Source: CAYRXM01 sp964449465
Lineage (GTDB): Bacteria > Chloroflexota > Anaerolineae > JAFGEY01
DNA length: 64,000 nucleotides
Direction of reading: 5' to 3'
Assembly (NCBI GenBank): GCA_964449465.1
Contig: CAYVBK010000003.1
Span: 62,001 to 126,000 of the forward strand
Part shown: positions 16,513-25,496 of the stretch, piece by piece
Layout: each line of letters starts with the position of its first letter
Position numbering within the stretch: the first letter of the stretch is position 1
Notes under the pieces: generated by a model
What the model saw: only the letters and a program-made list of their open reading frames with translations
Told to the model about the DNA's origin: nothing
The model's database searches: none
Position numbers and translations under genes: made by a program

Positions 16513-17178
16513 TTAATATACGCGCGGCTCACCGATGCGCTGCATGGTTCTAGAGTACAAGACAATAGGGTCTGGAAAAACCCACTCCAAAATAGGGGCG
16601 TGCAAGAACTGGGGATGATAATAGTATGTTTCGACGATAACCACATTATGTTCACTGCGCACCGCATCAGGATGGGCAGCAATCAAACCATTGTTGAACT
16701 GATCGTTTTGCTGGCGCAGGTCCAACAAGAATTCGATGGTGTTGATCTGGCTGGTATGGGTTACAGTGCCGGTAGTATACACGCGCACGCTATCCCAGTT
16801 ATAGGGCGCAGTGATCATAGGCGTGGGATAAGGCACCGCGCCCGGTCGCGCCCGCGAATCTATTTTGAATGTGGTGATAATGATGGCCGTATTGGCACTG
16901 GCTCCCTGCACGGATGCCGATAACTGATCGGTCATTGCATAGATGGCCTGGGAGGCGATCTGCTGGTCGGCAAAGATACCCCGCGCGGCAAAGCGAGCGG
17001 CTTCGCGGTTGGCATTGACGACGATCAAATAGGAGCGCATAGCCATACCCAACTCGATCAGCCCCAAAAAGAGCAAGATCAAGACCGGCAGGACAATGGC
17101 CAGTTCAACCAGGCTTTGTCCCCGCTCAGACGAGAAACGATGATAATGTGAATTGATGTCCAATCGTTTGTAGCTCAT
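16513..17178 (-). CDS. tadE: TadE-like minor pseudopilin
   Basis: The 221-residue protein has the prepilin-like N-terminus SERGQSLVELAIVLP at about 18-32, with the expected cleavage after Gly and Glu at +5, followed by a hydrophobic helix to about 45. Next comes the TadE consensus NANREAARFAARG. The ectodomain (about 60-221) has no recognised domain. AGGAG lies before the ATG. It is the first gene behind the promoter at 17261-17290 and is followed 62 bases later by the TadG-like gene, so both are likely co-expressed. Confidence 0.88.
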   Translation of the reverse strand: MSYKRLDINSHYHRFSSERGQSLVELAIVLPVLILLFLGLIELGMAMRSYLIVVNANREAARFAARGIFADQQIASQAIYAMTDQLSASVQGASANTAIIITTFKIDSRARPGAVPYPTPMITAPYNWDSVRVYTTGTVTHTSQINTIEFLLDLRQQNDQFNNGLIAAHPDAVRSEHNVVIVETYYYHPQFLHAPILEWVFPDPIVLYSRTMQRIGEPRVY

Positions 17179-17260
17179 ATATACTCCTTGCTTGCCCGGC
17201 GCAGATTGCGGCGACCGATGAGCGCATCAGGCAAATGCTATCCCAGCACATCCTGTCCCT

Positions 17261-17290
17261 ATGATACCCTATGTCGTCAGCAGCGGTCAA
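17261..17290 (-). promoter_or_regulatory. Sigma70-like promoter of tadE-tadG unit
   Basis: Minus strand TTGACC (17290-17285), 18-bp spacer, TATCAT (17266-17261), 80 bases ahead of the tadE ATG. Confidence 0.6.
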
Positions 17291-17295
17291 TAGGA

Positions 17296-17333
17296 ATTCC
17301 AGCCTATTCCAGCCTATTCCAGCCTATTCCAGC
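17296..17333. repeat. Tandem 10-bp repeat ATTCCAGCCT (about 3.8 copies)
   Basis: Three full copies and one partial copy of ATTCCAGCCT. On the minus strand each unit contains TAG, and the first one forms the stop codon of the 17324-17938 gene; the last lies next to the -35 box of the tadE promoter. Confidence 0.85.
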
Positions 17334-17938
17334 ACAATCTTGTTGGTAGCATCCAGGCGAGTCATCTGGACATGTTCGTCGCTGCGACTGAGGCCGACCA
17401 CTACCCACTCCATCGGACAATCCGACGAGGGACGCAAGCGAATGCTAATGTCATTTTGCGGATAGGTCTCCAGAAAGGTATGGCCACCCCGATTCAACCA
17501 GAGATTCAAGGCTTCATCGCTGTCCATTTTCCAGTTATTGACCGAGATGGGAGACAGCGGATAAGGCGACAACCCCTCGCGAACCACGCTCACCTGAGAT
17601 TCGTTGACGCTGACCACATAGATTTTTTGTGTGCTGGCCGAAAAGAATTGAAAAGTCCAATTGGTGGGCTGAGCCAGATCGGATAAACGGGCCAGGTTCC
17701 AACCGGCCGAAACAGAAGACAGCACAGCATCGCTCTGCCAGGTTTTGGCAAACTGCTCAGCGCGAGGATACATGCTGCGCGCCGAATAAGGTTGTTCGGT
17801 CAGATAAACCCGCGTGATCGCCGCCACCATAGATTCGTCTTGAACGTTGGGACGCGCCAGCGCCCAGCCGATCAGGGCAAACACGATCAGCACCAGGATG
17901 GCCAGTCCCCACAAGATGGCAATTTGCGTTTTGGTCAT
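17324..17938 (-). CDS. Signal-anchored exported protein, unknown
   Basis: The 204-residue protein begins MTKTQIAILWGLAILVLIVF, giving one membrane helix at about 5-27, followed by an extracytoplasmic domain with no family I recognise. The start at 17938 has GGAGAG six bases upstream; an upstream in-frame ATG at 17983 would overlap the neighbouring gene and lacks a good site. It lies 31 bases after the 547-residue secreted protein and likely closes that transcript. The stop codon falls in a 10-bp tandem repeat, so the C-terminus could vary among strains. A role with the surface proteins around it is only contextual. Confidence 0.7.
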   Translation of the reverse strand: MTKTQIAILWGLAILVLIVFALIGWALARPNVQDESMVAAITRVYLTEQPYSARSMYPRAEQFAKTWQSDAVLSSVSAGWNLARLSDLAQPTNWTFQFFSASTQKIYVVSVNESQVSVVREGLSPYPLSPISVNNWKMDSDEALNLWLNRGGHTFLETYPQNDISIRLRPSSDCPMEWVVVGLSRSDEHVQMTRLDATNKIVLE

Positions 17939-17969
17939 CGCATGCTCTCCAATCCGACACAGACACCGC

Positions 17970-19613
17970 TCATTTAGCGGCACGCATAATCAAGGGCAAA
18001 TAAATAGTCGGCGGCCCGTCGGGCGGATAGGGATCCTGCTCCGGGTAATAGGGAAATTCGACATTGTTGGCATACCACACATCCCAGGCAAAAGTGCTTC
18101 CCAGCGGAAAACGCTTGGAGACGCCGACGTGCAAGTGATTATAGCCGGGAATGACAGACAGACTGGGGTTGGTAAACACTGGATATTGGTCCCAGTAATA
18201 CACTTTGGAGATGCGAATGGTCATTGTGGGCGGGTTATCCTCGCCGCCCCACTGAATGCTCTGTGGGGCCAGGGGCAGCGTGCTGTGATCGGCCAGGCTA
18301 TAGATGATCTTAAAGTCTTGAATGTACGCCTCTGACTGGGGAGAAAGGGCAGACTGCACCTGCGCCTGCTCCATCGCCGCCACGCCCGGCATGTCTACAC
18401 CCTGCCAGGCCACATAAAGGGTATGGCTGATCACATCAATGGAAGGGCGCAGCCCCAGATAAAACTCGTCCTTGTCCAGGCGCGGCGCGGTGGTGGTGGT
18501 GGTAAACACCCGAGCAAAGTGGATGGGATTGTTGGCCCCCGGCCACCAGTTTTGAGTCACATCGGTGCCGGTCAACACCTGATAGCCCAACACATACGTG
18601 TTAAAAGGCGGCGCGGCGCCGCTATCTGAAGCAACGCGCTGATCCCACATCACATAGACGGGGTAAACCGCCCCGTTAGACACGGTGTCAACCACAATAT
18701 CGGGGTGAGCCAACGGCTGCCCACCCTCAGTATAATCCTTGCCGATGCGCACGCCGGCATAGTCGGAGGGTGTCCACGTTCCTTTGATTCCGGCCGCTCC
18801 ACTGTCGCGGCGGCGCAGGTTAATGCCCGGCAAGTTGGCCTCGCCGGAAGTGTTGTTTTCCCAGGCCACATAGACTAGATTGTCGGGCGAAATGTCAATC
18901 ACCGGGCGATCTACTTTGCCCCAACCGACTTCCCAGCCGCCGCCCGGCCATGGATCATCGGTCAGCTTGCTGTTGTAATAAATGGCCCCATCTCCGCCCG
19001 ACTTGGGATTGACCGCCCATACCACATGGGGGTCGCCGCTGGCATCCAGGGCAATGTCGGGCGAAGTCTGCGCCCAAAGAGCCTTGTCATTGGGACTGAC
19101 CTGCTCAAAAGCCGGTGGAGAAGCATCATAGCCCGACTTGGTGAGGGTGTACATAGCATACTGCACCTGCGAGTATTCGCCGTCTTGCAAAATCCACACC
19201 AGATGCGCCTTGACCTGCGTGGTCTCGGGTTGCACATCCAGCGACACATAGCTGTATTTGGTCGTGCCGCGCTCCTGAGGCATATAACTGCCCGGCATAT
19301 ACATCCAATCGCCATTTTGAAACTTCCATTTCATGGCAATGCTGCCGGAGACCTTTTCGGCATCGGTGCTTTCGGTCCAGGCCACCACCACCACCTTTTC
19401 GCCATTGTTCAATCTGACGGCCTTGGTCTTGGGGTAGACCGACTTGTTGTTGCTTTTGGACAGATTTTCATATTTGGGCGGCCAGGTGGGTGTGGCTGTC
19501 GGAGTGGGGGTATTGGCCTGGGCCGAGGACGCAGTTCCCTGAATGAGCCATGCGCCCGCAGCCATAATCGCAACAAACAAGGCGAACACCCAGACAAGTT
19601 TCATATATTTCAT
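17970..19613 (-). CDS. Secreted beta-propeller-like protein with YLPLIMR tail
   Basis: The 547-residue protein has a signal peptide (KLVWVFALFVAIMAAGAWLI, cut near ASSAQA at about 31), a short TPTPTATPT linker and a long domain with repeated VVAW, HLVWIL, HVVWAV, VYVAWE and LYVAWQG segments. These recurring strands resemble BNR/sialidase-like propeller blades that monitor or bind glycans. It ends IYLPLIMRAAK. Tails of this kind recur at the C-termini of secreted Chloroflexota proteins in my recollection, and may be a sorting or anchoring signal. The start at 19613 has GAGGAG nine bases upstream. No catalytic residues could be assigned. Confidence 0.75.
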   Translation of the reverse strand: MKYMKLVWVFALFVAIMAAGAWLIQGTASSAQANTPTPTATPTWPPKYENLSKSNNKSVYPKTKAVRLNNGEKVVVVAWTESTDAEKVSGSIAMKWKFQNGDWMYMPGSYMPQERGTTKYSYVSLDVQPETTQVKAHLVWILQDGEYSQVQYAMYTLTKSGYDASPPAFEQVSPNDKALWAQTSPDIALDASGDPHVVWAVNPKSGGDGAIYYNSKLTDDPWPGGGWEVGWGKVDRPVIDISPDNLVYVAWENNTSGEANLPGINLRRRDSGAAGIKGTWTPSDYAGVRIGKDYTEGGQPLAHPDIVVDTVSNGAVYPVYVMWDQRVASDSGAAPPFNTYVLGYQVLTGTDVTQNWWPGANNPIHFARVFTTTTTAPRLDKDEFYLGLRPSIDVISHTLYVAWQGVDMPGVAAMEQAQVQSALSPQSEAYIQDFKIIYSLADHSTLPLAPQSIQWGGEDNPPTMTIRISKVYYWDQYPVFTNPSLSVIPGYNHLHVGVSKRFPLGSTFAWDVWYANNVEFPYYPEQDPYPPDGPPTIYLPLIMRAAK

Positions 19614-19652
19614 ACAAACAGGCTCCTCTCTCTGATTGAAAAATATAGGAGC

Positions 19653-19680
19653 ATAGAGACGCAAGATATTGCGTCTCTAT
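19653..19680. repeat. Perfect 12-bp hairpin between two surface-protein genes
   Basis: ATAGAGACGCAA (19653-19664) and TTGCGTCTCTAT (19669-19680) flank a GATA loop. It lies after the 891-residue gene and could act as a weak terminator or message-stabilising stem; no clean T-run follows on the minus strand. Confidence 0.6.
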
Positions 19681-19697
19681 CTGCCCACAGCATGTTC

Positions 19698-22373
19698 CTA
19701 GTTCAGAGTCAGGTTAATGTCGCGCCGGTCTTCGCCGTCCACCACATCCACGGTGGCCGAGGCCGAGTACATGTTGCCAGAAGCCCAGACTTCGGCATAG
19801 ATCAAATAACGGCCCGGTGTCAGGTTGTAAAAACTATAGGTCGAGTCCTGAATCGTGTAGGTGGCCTGAAAGTCAAGCTGACCAATAGGCGGCGCCGGCG
19901 GCGAGCCGGTTTGCAGTTGGGTGGCCCACACATCGATGCCCTGCATTTGCTTGGCCTTGCCCTCCATAATCACCCGCACATTGCCGCCCAGCCGCCTGAC
20001 CTTGCCCGGTTGCAGAGGCGGCTCTAGCACGGTGGTGCACAACTCGCATTTGATCTGATCCACGTAAAAGTCGCTGTCGCCGTTGCCCAGCGTATTGGGT
20101 GCCCGCAGAGCCAGGCGCAGATTGTCGCCGATATAGTTGCGCAGAGAGCTGCCGTTCAAAAATTTGGGCTCCATATCCACTTTGAAAGACAGGTGCGTGC
20201 CGCGCGTGCTGATGGCCCCATGGGTGACATAGGCGGCTTGAGTCAGATCATTGCCCGACTCGTCCTGGATAACCACGGTCAGGGCATCTTCGGCACGCCC
20301 CTGCGTGCCTTGATAGGGACCCTGCCCCGCATTGTAGGCCGGCGGCACCACATAGTATAGCGAGACCATCATTTCCAGCAACACCGGCTCGGTAGGCGAG
20401 ATGAACCGCGGCACCGTAAACTGTTGATAGGCCAGCGGGTTGTAGGCTGGCTCATACGGCCAGCTGTTGGGACGGTCGCACTGCAAGAGCATCGAATAGT
20501 TGCCCTTGTTAAAGCCGGTGGGCCGACCATCAGGGTCGCAACTGTATCGCGAGCTGCCCATCACGGCGTTCAGTTCCAGCCCCAGCACCCAGGGTTGCAA
20601 CAAGATGCCGGTTTGCTCCATGTCGGGGTTGACAATGACATTGCCGCACTCTTGCAGACCGGGTGGTTTGGGCCGGGTGTCCGGGTTGCCCTGATCGACA
20701 GGACAGATTTCAAAATTGTCATAGCGCGCCCACCGACCGGGAATGGTAGTGGGTGTCGGTGACGGAGTCGGCGTGGGTGTCGGCACACCGCCGCCGCAGA
20801 TGCGCACATTGGAAAAGCGGCTGTCGCCGTTATTGGGTGATGCATCATGGTCGCCCACAAACGTCATATACAACATATCACCGGTGAAAAAAGTGCCGAT
20901 GGGAATGACATAATGCCGCCAGCCCGGCGCCGAAGGGGCATAGTCGCGATAGGTTTGATTACCCCAGGTCTGCGTGCCATACAATTGAAAGACATGGGTC
21001 TGGTCTTGAGTATTGTCATCATCCATACCGATGCCTTGAATTTCGCCTTGTACCGCACCTCGAAAATCAAATTCCAGGATCGTGCCGGGCACAATCACCC
21101 ACGGAAAGTTGATTTTCTTCCACACATTGCCAACGATGCGCAGGGTGGCTCCACCATCCTCCACTGTAACGCTGCCGCTGTCGGTGTCGGTGCCGTACTT
21201 GGAAACGGTATAGCTGCTGAAATTCAAAGCCGGCTGCGAGCAGACCGGAGTGGGCGTAAGAGTGGGTGTAGCGGTCGGTGTGTTTGTCGGTGTCGCTGTC
21301 GGTGTAGATGTAGGAGTAGCCGGCACATAGGGACCAAAGTCAATATAGTTGACATTGAACCCATCATCCACCATCAACAGACGCAAAACCTGACTGCCAG
21401 CAGTTAAGGAGATGTTGTACACGACGGTCGTCTGCCAGACCTGGGCGCCGCCGGTATTGGGCAGGGTGACATCTCCGGTTAAGCTACTCCAAGCCGTACC
21501 GTTCCAGATTTGCAGGTTGACCCGCTTGCTGCTGGCAGTTGAGGCAGTGCGAAAAGAGATGTTATAGGCGCCGGTCGTAGCCACATTGACCCGATAAACC
21601 AGCCATTCATTGGCTACAATTCCAGTGACATTATACCCGCCGCCGGCGTCGCTGGTGGCCTGAATATCCACATCCTCACTGCGATACACACCGCCCGAGT
21701 TGCCGGCAGTGCTATCATAATAGGCAATGCCCGACGGCCCACAGGTGTAATTTTCGGCTTCCACCCGCCCCGGCACGGCATAAGGGCCATAACTGCAAGG
21801 CCGCGTCCCCGTCACTTCGATATTCTCGATGTAAAACTGGTCGCCGGTGTCGTTATTTCCCATATGCGATTCAAAACGTATCGTAAAGTTGCTGGTCATA
21901 TTAAAACCGGAGAGGTCAATATCTACGGCTACATAGGTATCGGTGTCCTGGCCGTCTATCACCCGCAGCACTTCATGGTTAGCCCCATCATTGATCACCA
22001 CAGTGGCATAATCCGCTCCCTCAAAGCTGCGCGCCCGCCGCAAAAATTTCAAGCGGGCATTGGTGACGCCCGACAGGTTGACCACCCGCGCCGCAACGCC
22101 GTTGTGAGCACGCAAGCGCAGGTTATAGGTTGAGCCGGTGTACAACCGCTCCTGGCTGAACGCCGCATTGCCGCTGAGCGTCCAGTTGTCGGCCCAGCCA
22201 ATGCCGCCGCTGACCGAGTTACTGTCCAGATCGTCCCAGGCAATGGTATTGGGCGTTTGAGCCGCCGCCGACCAGGGCTTTAGCCACGTGCCAACCCAGA
22301 ATGACGCAGCCAGACTCCAGATCATCAGACACCGTAAAAGAATGTTTTTGTGCATACTCAATCTGGTTCTCAT
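19698..22373 (-). CDS. Large secreted multi-domain carbohydrate-binding-like protein
   Basis: The 891-residue protein has a signal peptide (about 9-33). A first jelly-roll-like region covers about 38-190. A CBM6-like domain follows at about 200-345, with GRVEAENYT, YYDSTAGNSGG, NEWLVYRVNVATTGAYNISF and NVNYIDFGPY. A TPT-rich linker (about 348-375) leads to a second sandwich domain (about 380-530), another TPT linker, and a region opening NVIVNPDMEQTG. The C-terminal carboxypeptidase-regulatory-like segment (GQLDFQATYTIQDSTYSFYN, ending DINLTLN) closes it. No catalytic domain is seen, so binding is more likely than hydrolysis. GGAGGA precedes the ATG. It follows the large TadE-like gene by 28 bases, so the two are probably one transcript. 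Confidence 0.8.
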   Translation of the reverse strand: MRTRLSMHKNILLRCLMIWSLAASFWVGTWLKPWSAAAQTPNTIAWDDLDSNSVSGGIGWADNWTLSGNAAFSQERLYTGSTYNLRLRAHNGVAARVVNLSGVTNARLKFLRRARSFEGADYATVVINDGANHEVLRVIDGQDTDTYVAVDIDLSGFNMTSNFTIRFESHMGNNDTGDQFYIENIEVTGTRPCSYGPYAVPGRVEAENYTCGPSGIAYYDSTAGNSGGVYRSEDVDIQATSDAGGGYNVTGIVANEWLVYRVNVATTGAYNISFRTASTASSKRVNLQIWNGTAWSSLTGDVTLPNTGGAQVWQTTVVYNISLTAGSQVLRLLMVDDGFNVNYIDFGPYVPATPTSTPTATPTNTPTATPTLTPTPVCSQPALNFSSYTVSKYGTDTDSGSVTVEDGGATLRIVGNVWKKINFPWVIVPGTILEFDFRGAVQGEIQGIGMDDDNTQDQTHVFQLYGTQTWGNQTYRDYAPSAPGWRHYVIPIGTFFTGDMLYMTFVGDHDASPNNGDSRFSNVRICGGGVPTPTPTPSPTPTTIPGRWARYDNFEICPVDQGNPDTRPKPPGLQECGNVIVNPDMEQTGILLQPWVLGLELNAVMGSSRYSCDPDGRPTGFNKGNYSMLLQCDRPNSWPYEPAYNPLAYQQFTVPRFISPTEPVLLEMMVSLYYVVPPAYNAGQGPYQGTQGRAEDALTVVIQDESGNDLTQAAYVTHGAISTRGTHLSFKVDMEPKFLNGSSLRNYIGDNLRLALRAPNTLGNGDSDFYVDQIKCELCTTVLEPPLQPGKVRRLGGNVRVIMEGKAKQMQGIDVWATQLQTGSPPAPPIGQLDFQATYTIQDSTYSFYNLTPGRYLIYAEVWASGNMYSASATVDVVDGEDRRDINLTLN

Positions 22374-22401
22374 CCTATTCCTCCGTTCACCCGACCCGAG
22401 C

Positions 22402-24558
22402 CTAGTATGGCGCCATAAAGATGCCCGGCAGTGCCGGATCGCTAAAGGCCGAAGTAAAAATAACTTCGGAACAGCTCAAAGTGCCCCAACTGCTCCCATC
22501 CACCGAAGTGTAGGTGGTAAACATGTTGCCGTTGCGCACGATACGCACCCATACCCCTTCGCCGTTGGACAGGTTGCCATCGAACAACTGCGAGGCAATA
22601 GATGATGTACAAGATGGGCTGGGCGAAGTCTGGCTGGTTGTCAAGCGGGCAAAACTGCGAAAAGACATCTGCGTGCCGCCGACATAGTCTACCGCAATGG
22701 CTACATAGCGCGCACCGGCAGTGGTGGTTTCGCGCACCATCAGCCCCGTTTTGGCATCTGCCCGGTTGGGCCGCTGCAAAATTTGCACCCGCATATCAAA
22801 GTTGCCCGGATACGGCCCCTGATTCAAAAAGTAGAACCGCCCTTCATTCAACTGCCAGATATTGGCGCCGGTGCCATTGATCACCAACGTTTGCTGGTCA
22901 ATGGTGGCATTGCCATAGCAGCCAGAGCAAGACCCGGTGCCGATGACCGTGATCGGCAAGACCCATTTGCTCAAATTGCCGGAAAAATTGTCGCTGGCCT
23001 GGCCGCACGGAAAGCTGAAATTCAGCGGACCATAGATGTTGTTGTTGTCATTGCTCTCGTCAATCAGGTCTGAAGTATCCACCTGCGCCCAAATGGAATG
23101 GTCGCCGTTGGAGGGTAACTGGGCTGTAAACGTAACCATGATGCTGCTGCCGGGCATCAGCGGCGAGGCATTGGGAATTGTCCACCACTGCTTGGGCGCC
23201 GACCCGCCCGATGTGCCAATACCGGGCAGACCCGGCAAGATGGGTTGGTGCGTTGGGTTAAAGTAAACATCCACATCAAACGTGCCGGTTATCGGGGCCT
23301 GACCGACATTTTTAACCTGCACACCCATCAAAAATGCGCCACCTTGCGTCATCGCCTGAGAGGGCGAAAAATTCAAACCCTGAATGATCAGGTCGGGCCG
23401 CTGATAGGGAATATAGATCGGCACGGCGATGCTGGCCATCTGCACACCGCCGGGCGTTTTGCTCTTCAAAGTAGCGGTATAAGTGGTGCCTGGTGTGACC
23501 GGTTCGCAGCTTCCCAAATAAGCAAAGCTTGTCCCTACTTCGGACGCGCTGCGCGCCGGAACAGAGCGATAGCCGTTCGAGTTGGTAGTCAACGCCGGGA
23601 CATAATTCAGGCTCACGTCGGGCGAGCCGCACACGCTCCAGAACAGTTGATAGGGCCCGCTGGCGTTGGGATGATTGTGCAACTCGATGGTGATCTGTGG
23701 ATAGACACCTGCCGGTGTATCCCACTCGTCGCGCAGCCAACGGTTTTGAGGCGGCTGCAACACCAGATAAGGACCGCTGGGCGTCGCCGTCGGTGTGGTG
23801 GTAGGAGTGGGTGGCGCAGACGGCGTCACCGTGCTGGTGCGGGTCGGCGTGGGCGTAGCCGCCCCCACCGTGCCACCCACCAGAGGCGTATCGGTGGGGA
23901 AAACCGGCTGCACAACCGCACTCTTGCCCACCTGGATGCCTTCGTTGATCATGATAGATTCGCCGGTCAGCAGCACCCCATTGGGAGCGATCATACGAAT
24001 CAACGGATCGATAGGTACCCAGCGATATTCCACCCGCACCCGCACCGGCAAACCGGGCAGGCTGGGATGATCGATCTGCGGCACCGGAGGGTTGGCGTCC
24101 AGATTGGCAAAACCCCACACCCGCACACCAAAAAAGCCCGGCCGGTCACGCAGATCGTGCGTAGCATCGCGGGTATAGGTGGGGTCCACGCCGCTGTGAT
24201 TCTCAAAAAAGCCGGTGGCCGGGTACACCACCCGAATGCCCACAAACTGCTCCAGAGCGCGGTCACGGATGTATTGGGTGCGGCGCAGGTTCCAGTGTTC
24301 ATCCGTCTCACCGGAGAACTGTGGCGAGCCGGGCGGTAAACCGTTCAACAATCTTTCGCCCTGCTCAATACTGTAGGTGATGGGGGGTTGATAAACGGCG
24401 GCCCATCGCGCAGCCTCACGAGAGGCATGCTGCACGGCCAGATAGGCCTGAAAAAGCAGCCCGCCTTCGATGATGCTGAACAGAATGAGCAACAAGGCCG
24501 GAAGAATCAGGGCAAACTCAACCAACCCCTGCCCTTTGGTTTTGCGCAATTTGAACAT
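22402..24558 (-). CDS. TadE-like pseudopilin with large CARDB/LamG-like ectodomain
   Basis: The 718-residue protein starts with a typical TadE segment: KGQGLVEFALILPALLLILF (about 8-27; cleavage after Gly, Glu at +5), then HASREAARWAAVY. Ordinary TadE proteins end near 150-220 residues, but here a TPT-rich linker (about 240-260) leads to a CARDB-like domain (about 386-500; RPDLIIQGLNFSPSQ, VQVKNVGQAPITGTFDVDVY) and a C-terminal LamG/DUF1349-like domain (about 520-715; FDMRVQILQRPNRADAKTGL, MVRETTTAGARYVAIAVDY). This suggests a pilus-borne adhesin tip subunit. AGGAGG precedes the ATG at 24558, with a promoter behind it. Confidence 0.85.
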   Translation of the reverse strand: MFKLRKTKGQGLVEFALILPALLLILFSIIEGGLLFQAYLAVQHASREAARWAAVYQPPITYSIEQGERLLNGLPPGSPQFSGETDEHWNLRRTQYIRDRALEQFVGIRVVYPATGFFENHSGVDPTYTRDATHDLRDRPGFFGVRVWGFANLDANPPVPQIDHPSLPGLPVRVRVEYRWVPIDPLIRMIAPNGVLLTGESIMINEGIQVGKSAVVQPVFPTDTPLVGGTVGAATPTPTRTSTVTPSAPPTPTTTPTATPSGPYLVLQPPQNRWLRDEWDTPAGVYPQITIELHNHPNASGPYQLFWSVCGSPDVSLNYVPALTTNSNGYRSVPARSASEVGTSFAYLGSCEPVTPGTTYTATLKSKTPGGVQMASIAVPIYIPYQRPDLIIQGLNFSPSQAMTQGGAFLMGVQVKNVGQAPITGTFDVDVYFNPTHQPILPGLPGIGTSGGSAPKQWWTIPNASPLMPGSSIMVTFTAQLPSNGDHSIWAQVDTSDLIDESNDNNNIYGPLNFSFPCGQASDNFSGNLSKWVLPITVIGTGSCSGCYGNATIDQQTLVINGTGANIWQLNEGRFYFLNQGPYPGNFDMRVQILQRPNRADAKTGLMVRETTTAGARYVAIAVDYVGGTQMSFRSFARLTTSQTSPSPSCTSSIASQLFDGNLSNGEGVWVRIVRNGNMFTTYTSVDGSSWGTLSCSEVIFTSAFSDPALPGIFMAPY

Positions 24559-24621
24559 ACACGCCTCCTGAAATAGCTGCCGACCCAATCAAGGCATCTT
24601 TTGATCAGGCAGTCTGGTTTC

Positions 24622-24650
24622 ATTATATGCTGCCTCATCATGCAAAGCAA
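24622..24650 (-). promoter_or_regulatory. Sigma70-like promoter of the large pseudopilin unit
   Basis: Minus strand TTGCTT (24650-24645), 17-bp spacer, TATAAT (24627-24622), 64 bases ahead of the ATG at 24558. Confidence 0.75.
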
Positions 24651-24677
24651 TAGGATTGTGGTACCACGAAACAAGGA

Positions 24678-25496
24678 TCAGGCCAGGATATACCGCTCCA
24701 CAGCCCAGGCCAGGCCATCTTGCTCAAAAGAGGGTGCGATCACATCGGCAGCCGCCAACGCACCCGGATGCCCGCCGCCGATAGCCACGCCCAGTCCGGC
24801 CCATTCGAGCATGTCTATATCGTTGCTGCCGTCGCCTACAGCCATCACCTGGGCCGGCTCGATGCCCCACTGTCCGGCCAGCCAGGCCAACGCTCTGGCT
24901 TTGCCGGCATGGAGGGCCAGGATGTCCAGGCCAAAGCGATGCGAAAACACCACCCTGGCCAGCCCGCTCCACCGTTCGAGCGTCTGCTCGTAGACCTGTC
25001 GCAAATGGTCGTGATCGGGCGAGGTGATCAGCAAAATCTCGCTGTGTTCGGGAACGAGCGGCCGCAAATCGCGGGCAAATGTGCTTTGCTCACCTCCGGC
25101 ATAGACGGCAAAATCTGGCACAATCTCGTCGGGTAAACCGTCGTGATAAATGCGATTATCGCGCTCACCCTCGCCATCAAAAATAAACTGATGCACGTCT
25201 CGAGCCTGCATCCAGGTCACAATGTCTAGCGACAGCGAACGCGACAGCGTCTCGTGATGGATCAGCGCGCCATCGCTGTGGCGAATACTGGCGCCGTGAT
25301 TACAAATCAGCGGCGTGGTCAGTCCCAACATCTGTGCTACCGGGCGGGCGCGACGAACGGCCCGTCCCGTCACCAGCACCACGTGCACGCCGACCGCTGC
25401 CGCCTTGTGCAGCGCATCTCTGACGCGCGACGACGGCGGAGCCGGAAAACGCACCAGGGTATCATCAATGTCACAGGCCAGCAAACGATATGTCAT
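24678..25496 (-). CDS. Cof-type HAD hydrolase (1)
   Basis: The 272-residue protein is a HAD-IIB (Cof) phosphatase. Motif I is LLACDIDDTLV near residue 5-15, motif II VLVTGRA, the conserved lysine/arginine lies in LHAGKARAL, and motifs III/IV are VMAVGDGSNDIDMLEWAGLG followed by VAIGGGHPGA. These enzymes dephosphorylate sugar or coenzyme phosphates; the substrate cannot be told. The ATG at 25496 forms an ATGA overlap with the stop of the sister HAD gene, so the pair is co-translated at the end of the prfA-prmC operon. Confidence 0.9.
   Translation of the reverse strand: MTYRLLACDIDDTLVRFPAPPSSRVRDALHKAAAVGVHVVLVTGRAVRRARPVAQMLGLTTPLICNHGASIRHSDGALIHHETLSRSLSLDIVTWMQARDVHQFIFDGEGERDNRIYHDGLPDEIVPDFAVYAGGEQSTFARDLRPLVPEHSEILLITSPDHDHLRQVYEQTLERWSGLARVVFSHRFGLDILALHAGKARALAWLAGQWGIEPAQVMAVGDGSNDIDMLEWAGLGVAIGGGHPGALAAADVIAPSFEQDGLAWAVERYILA

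Noticed and set aside
17296..17333. CRISPR-like array
   Set aside because: The units are 10 bp with no spacers; it is a simple tandem repeat.
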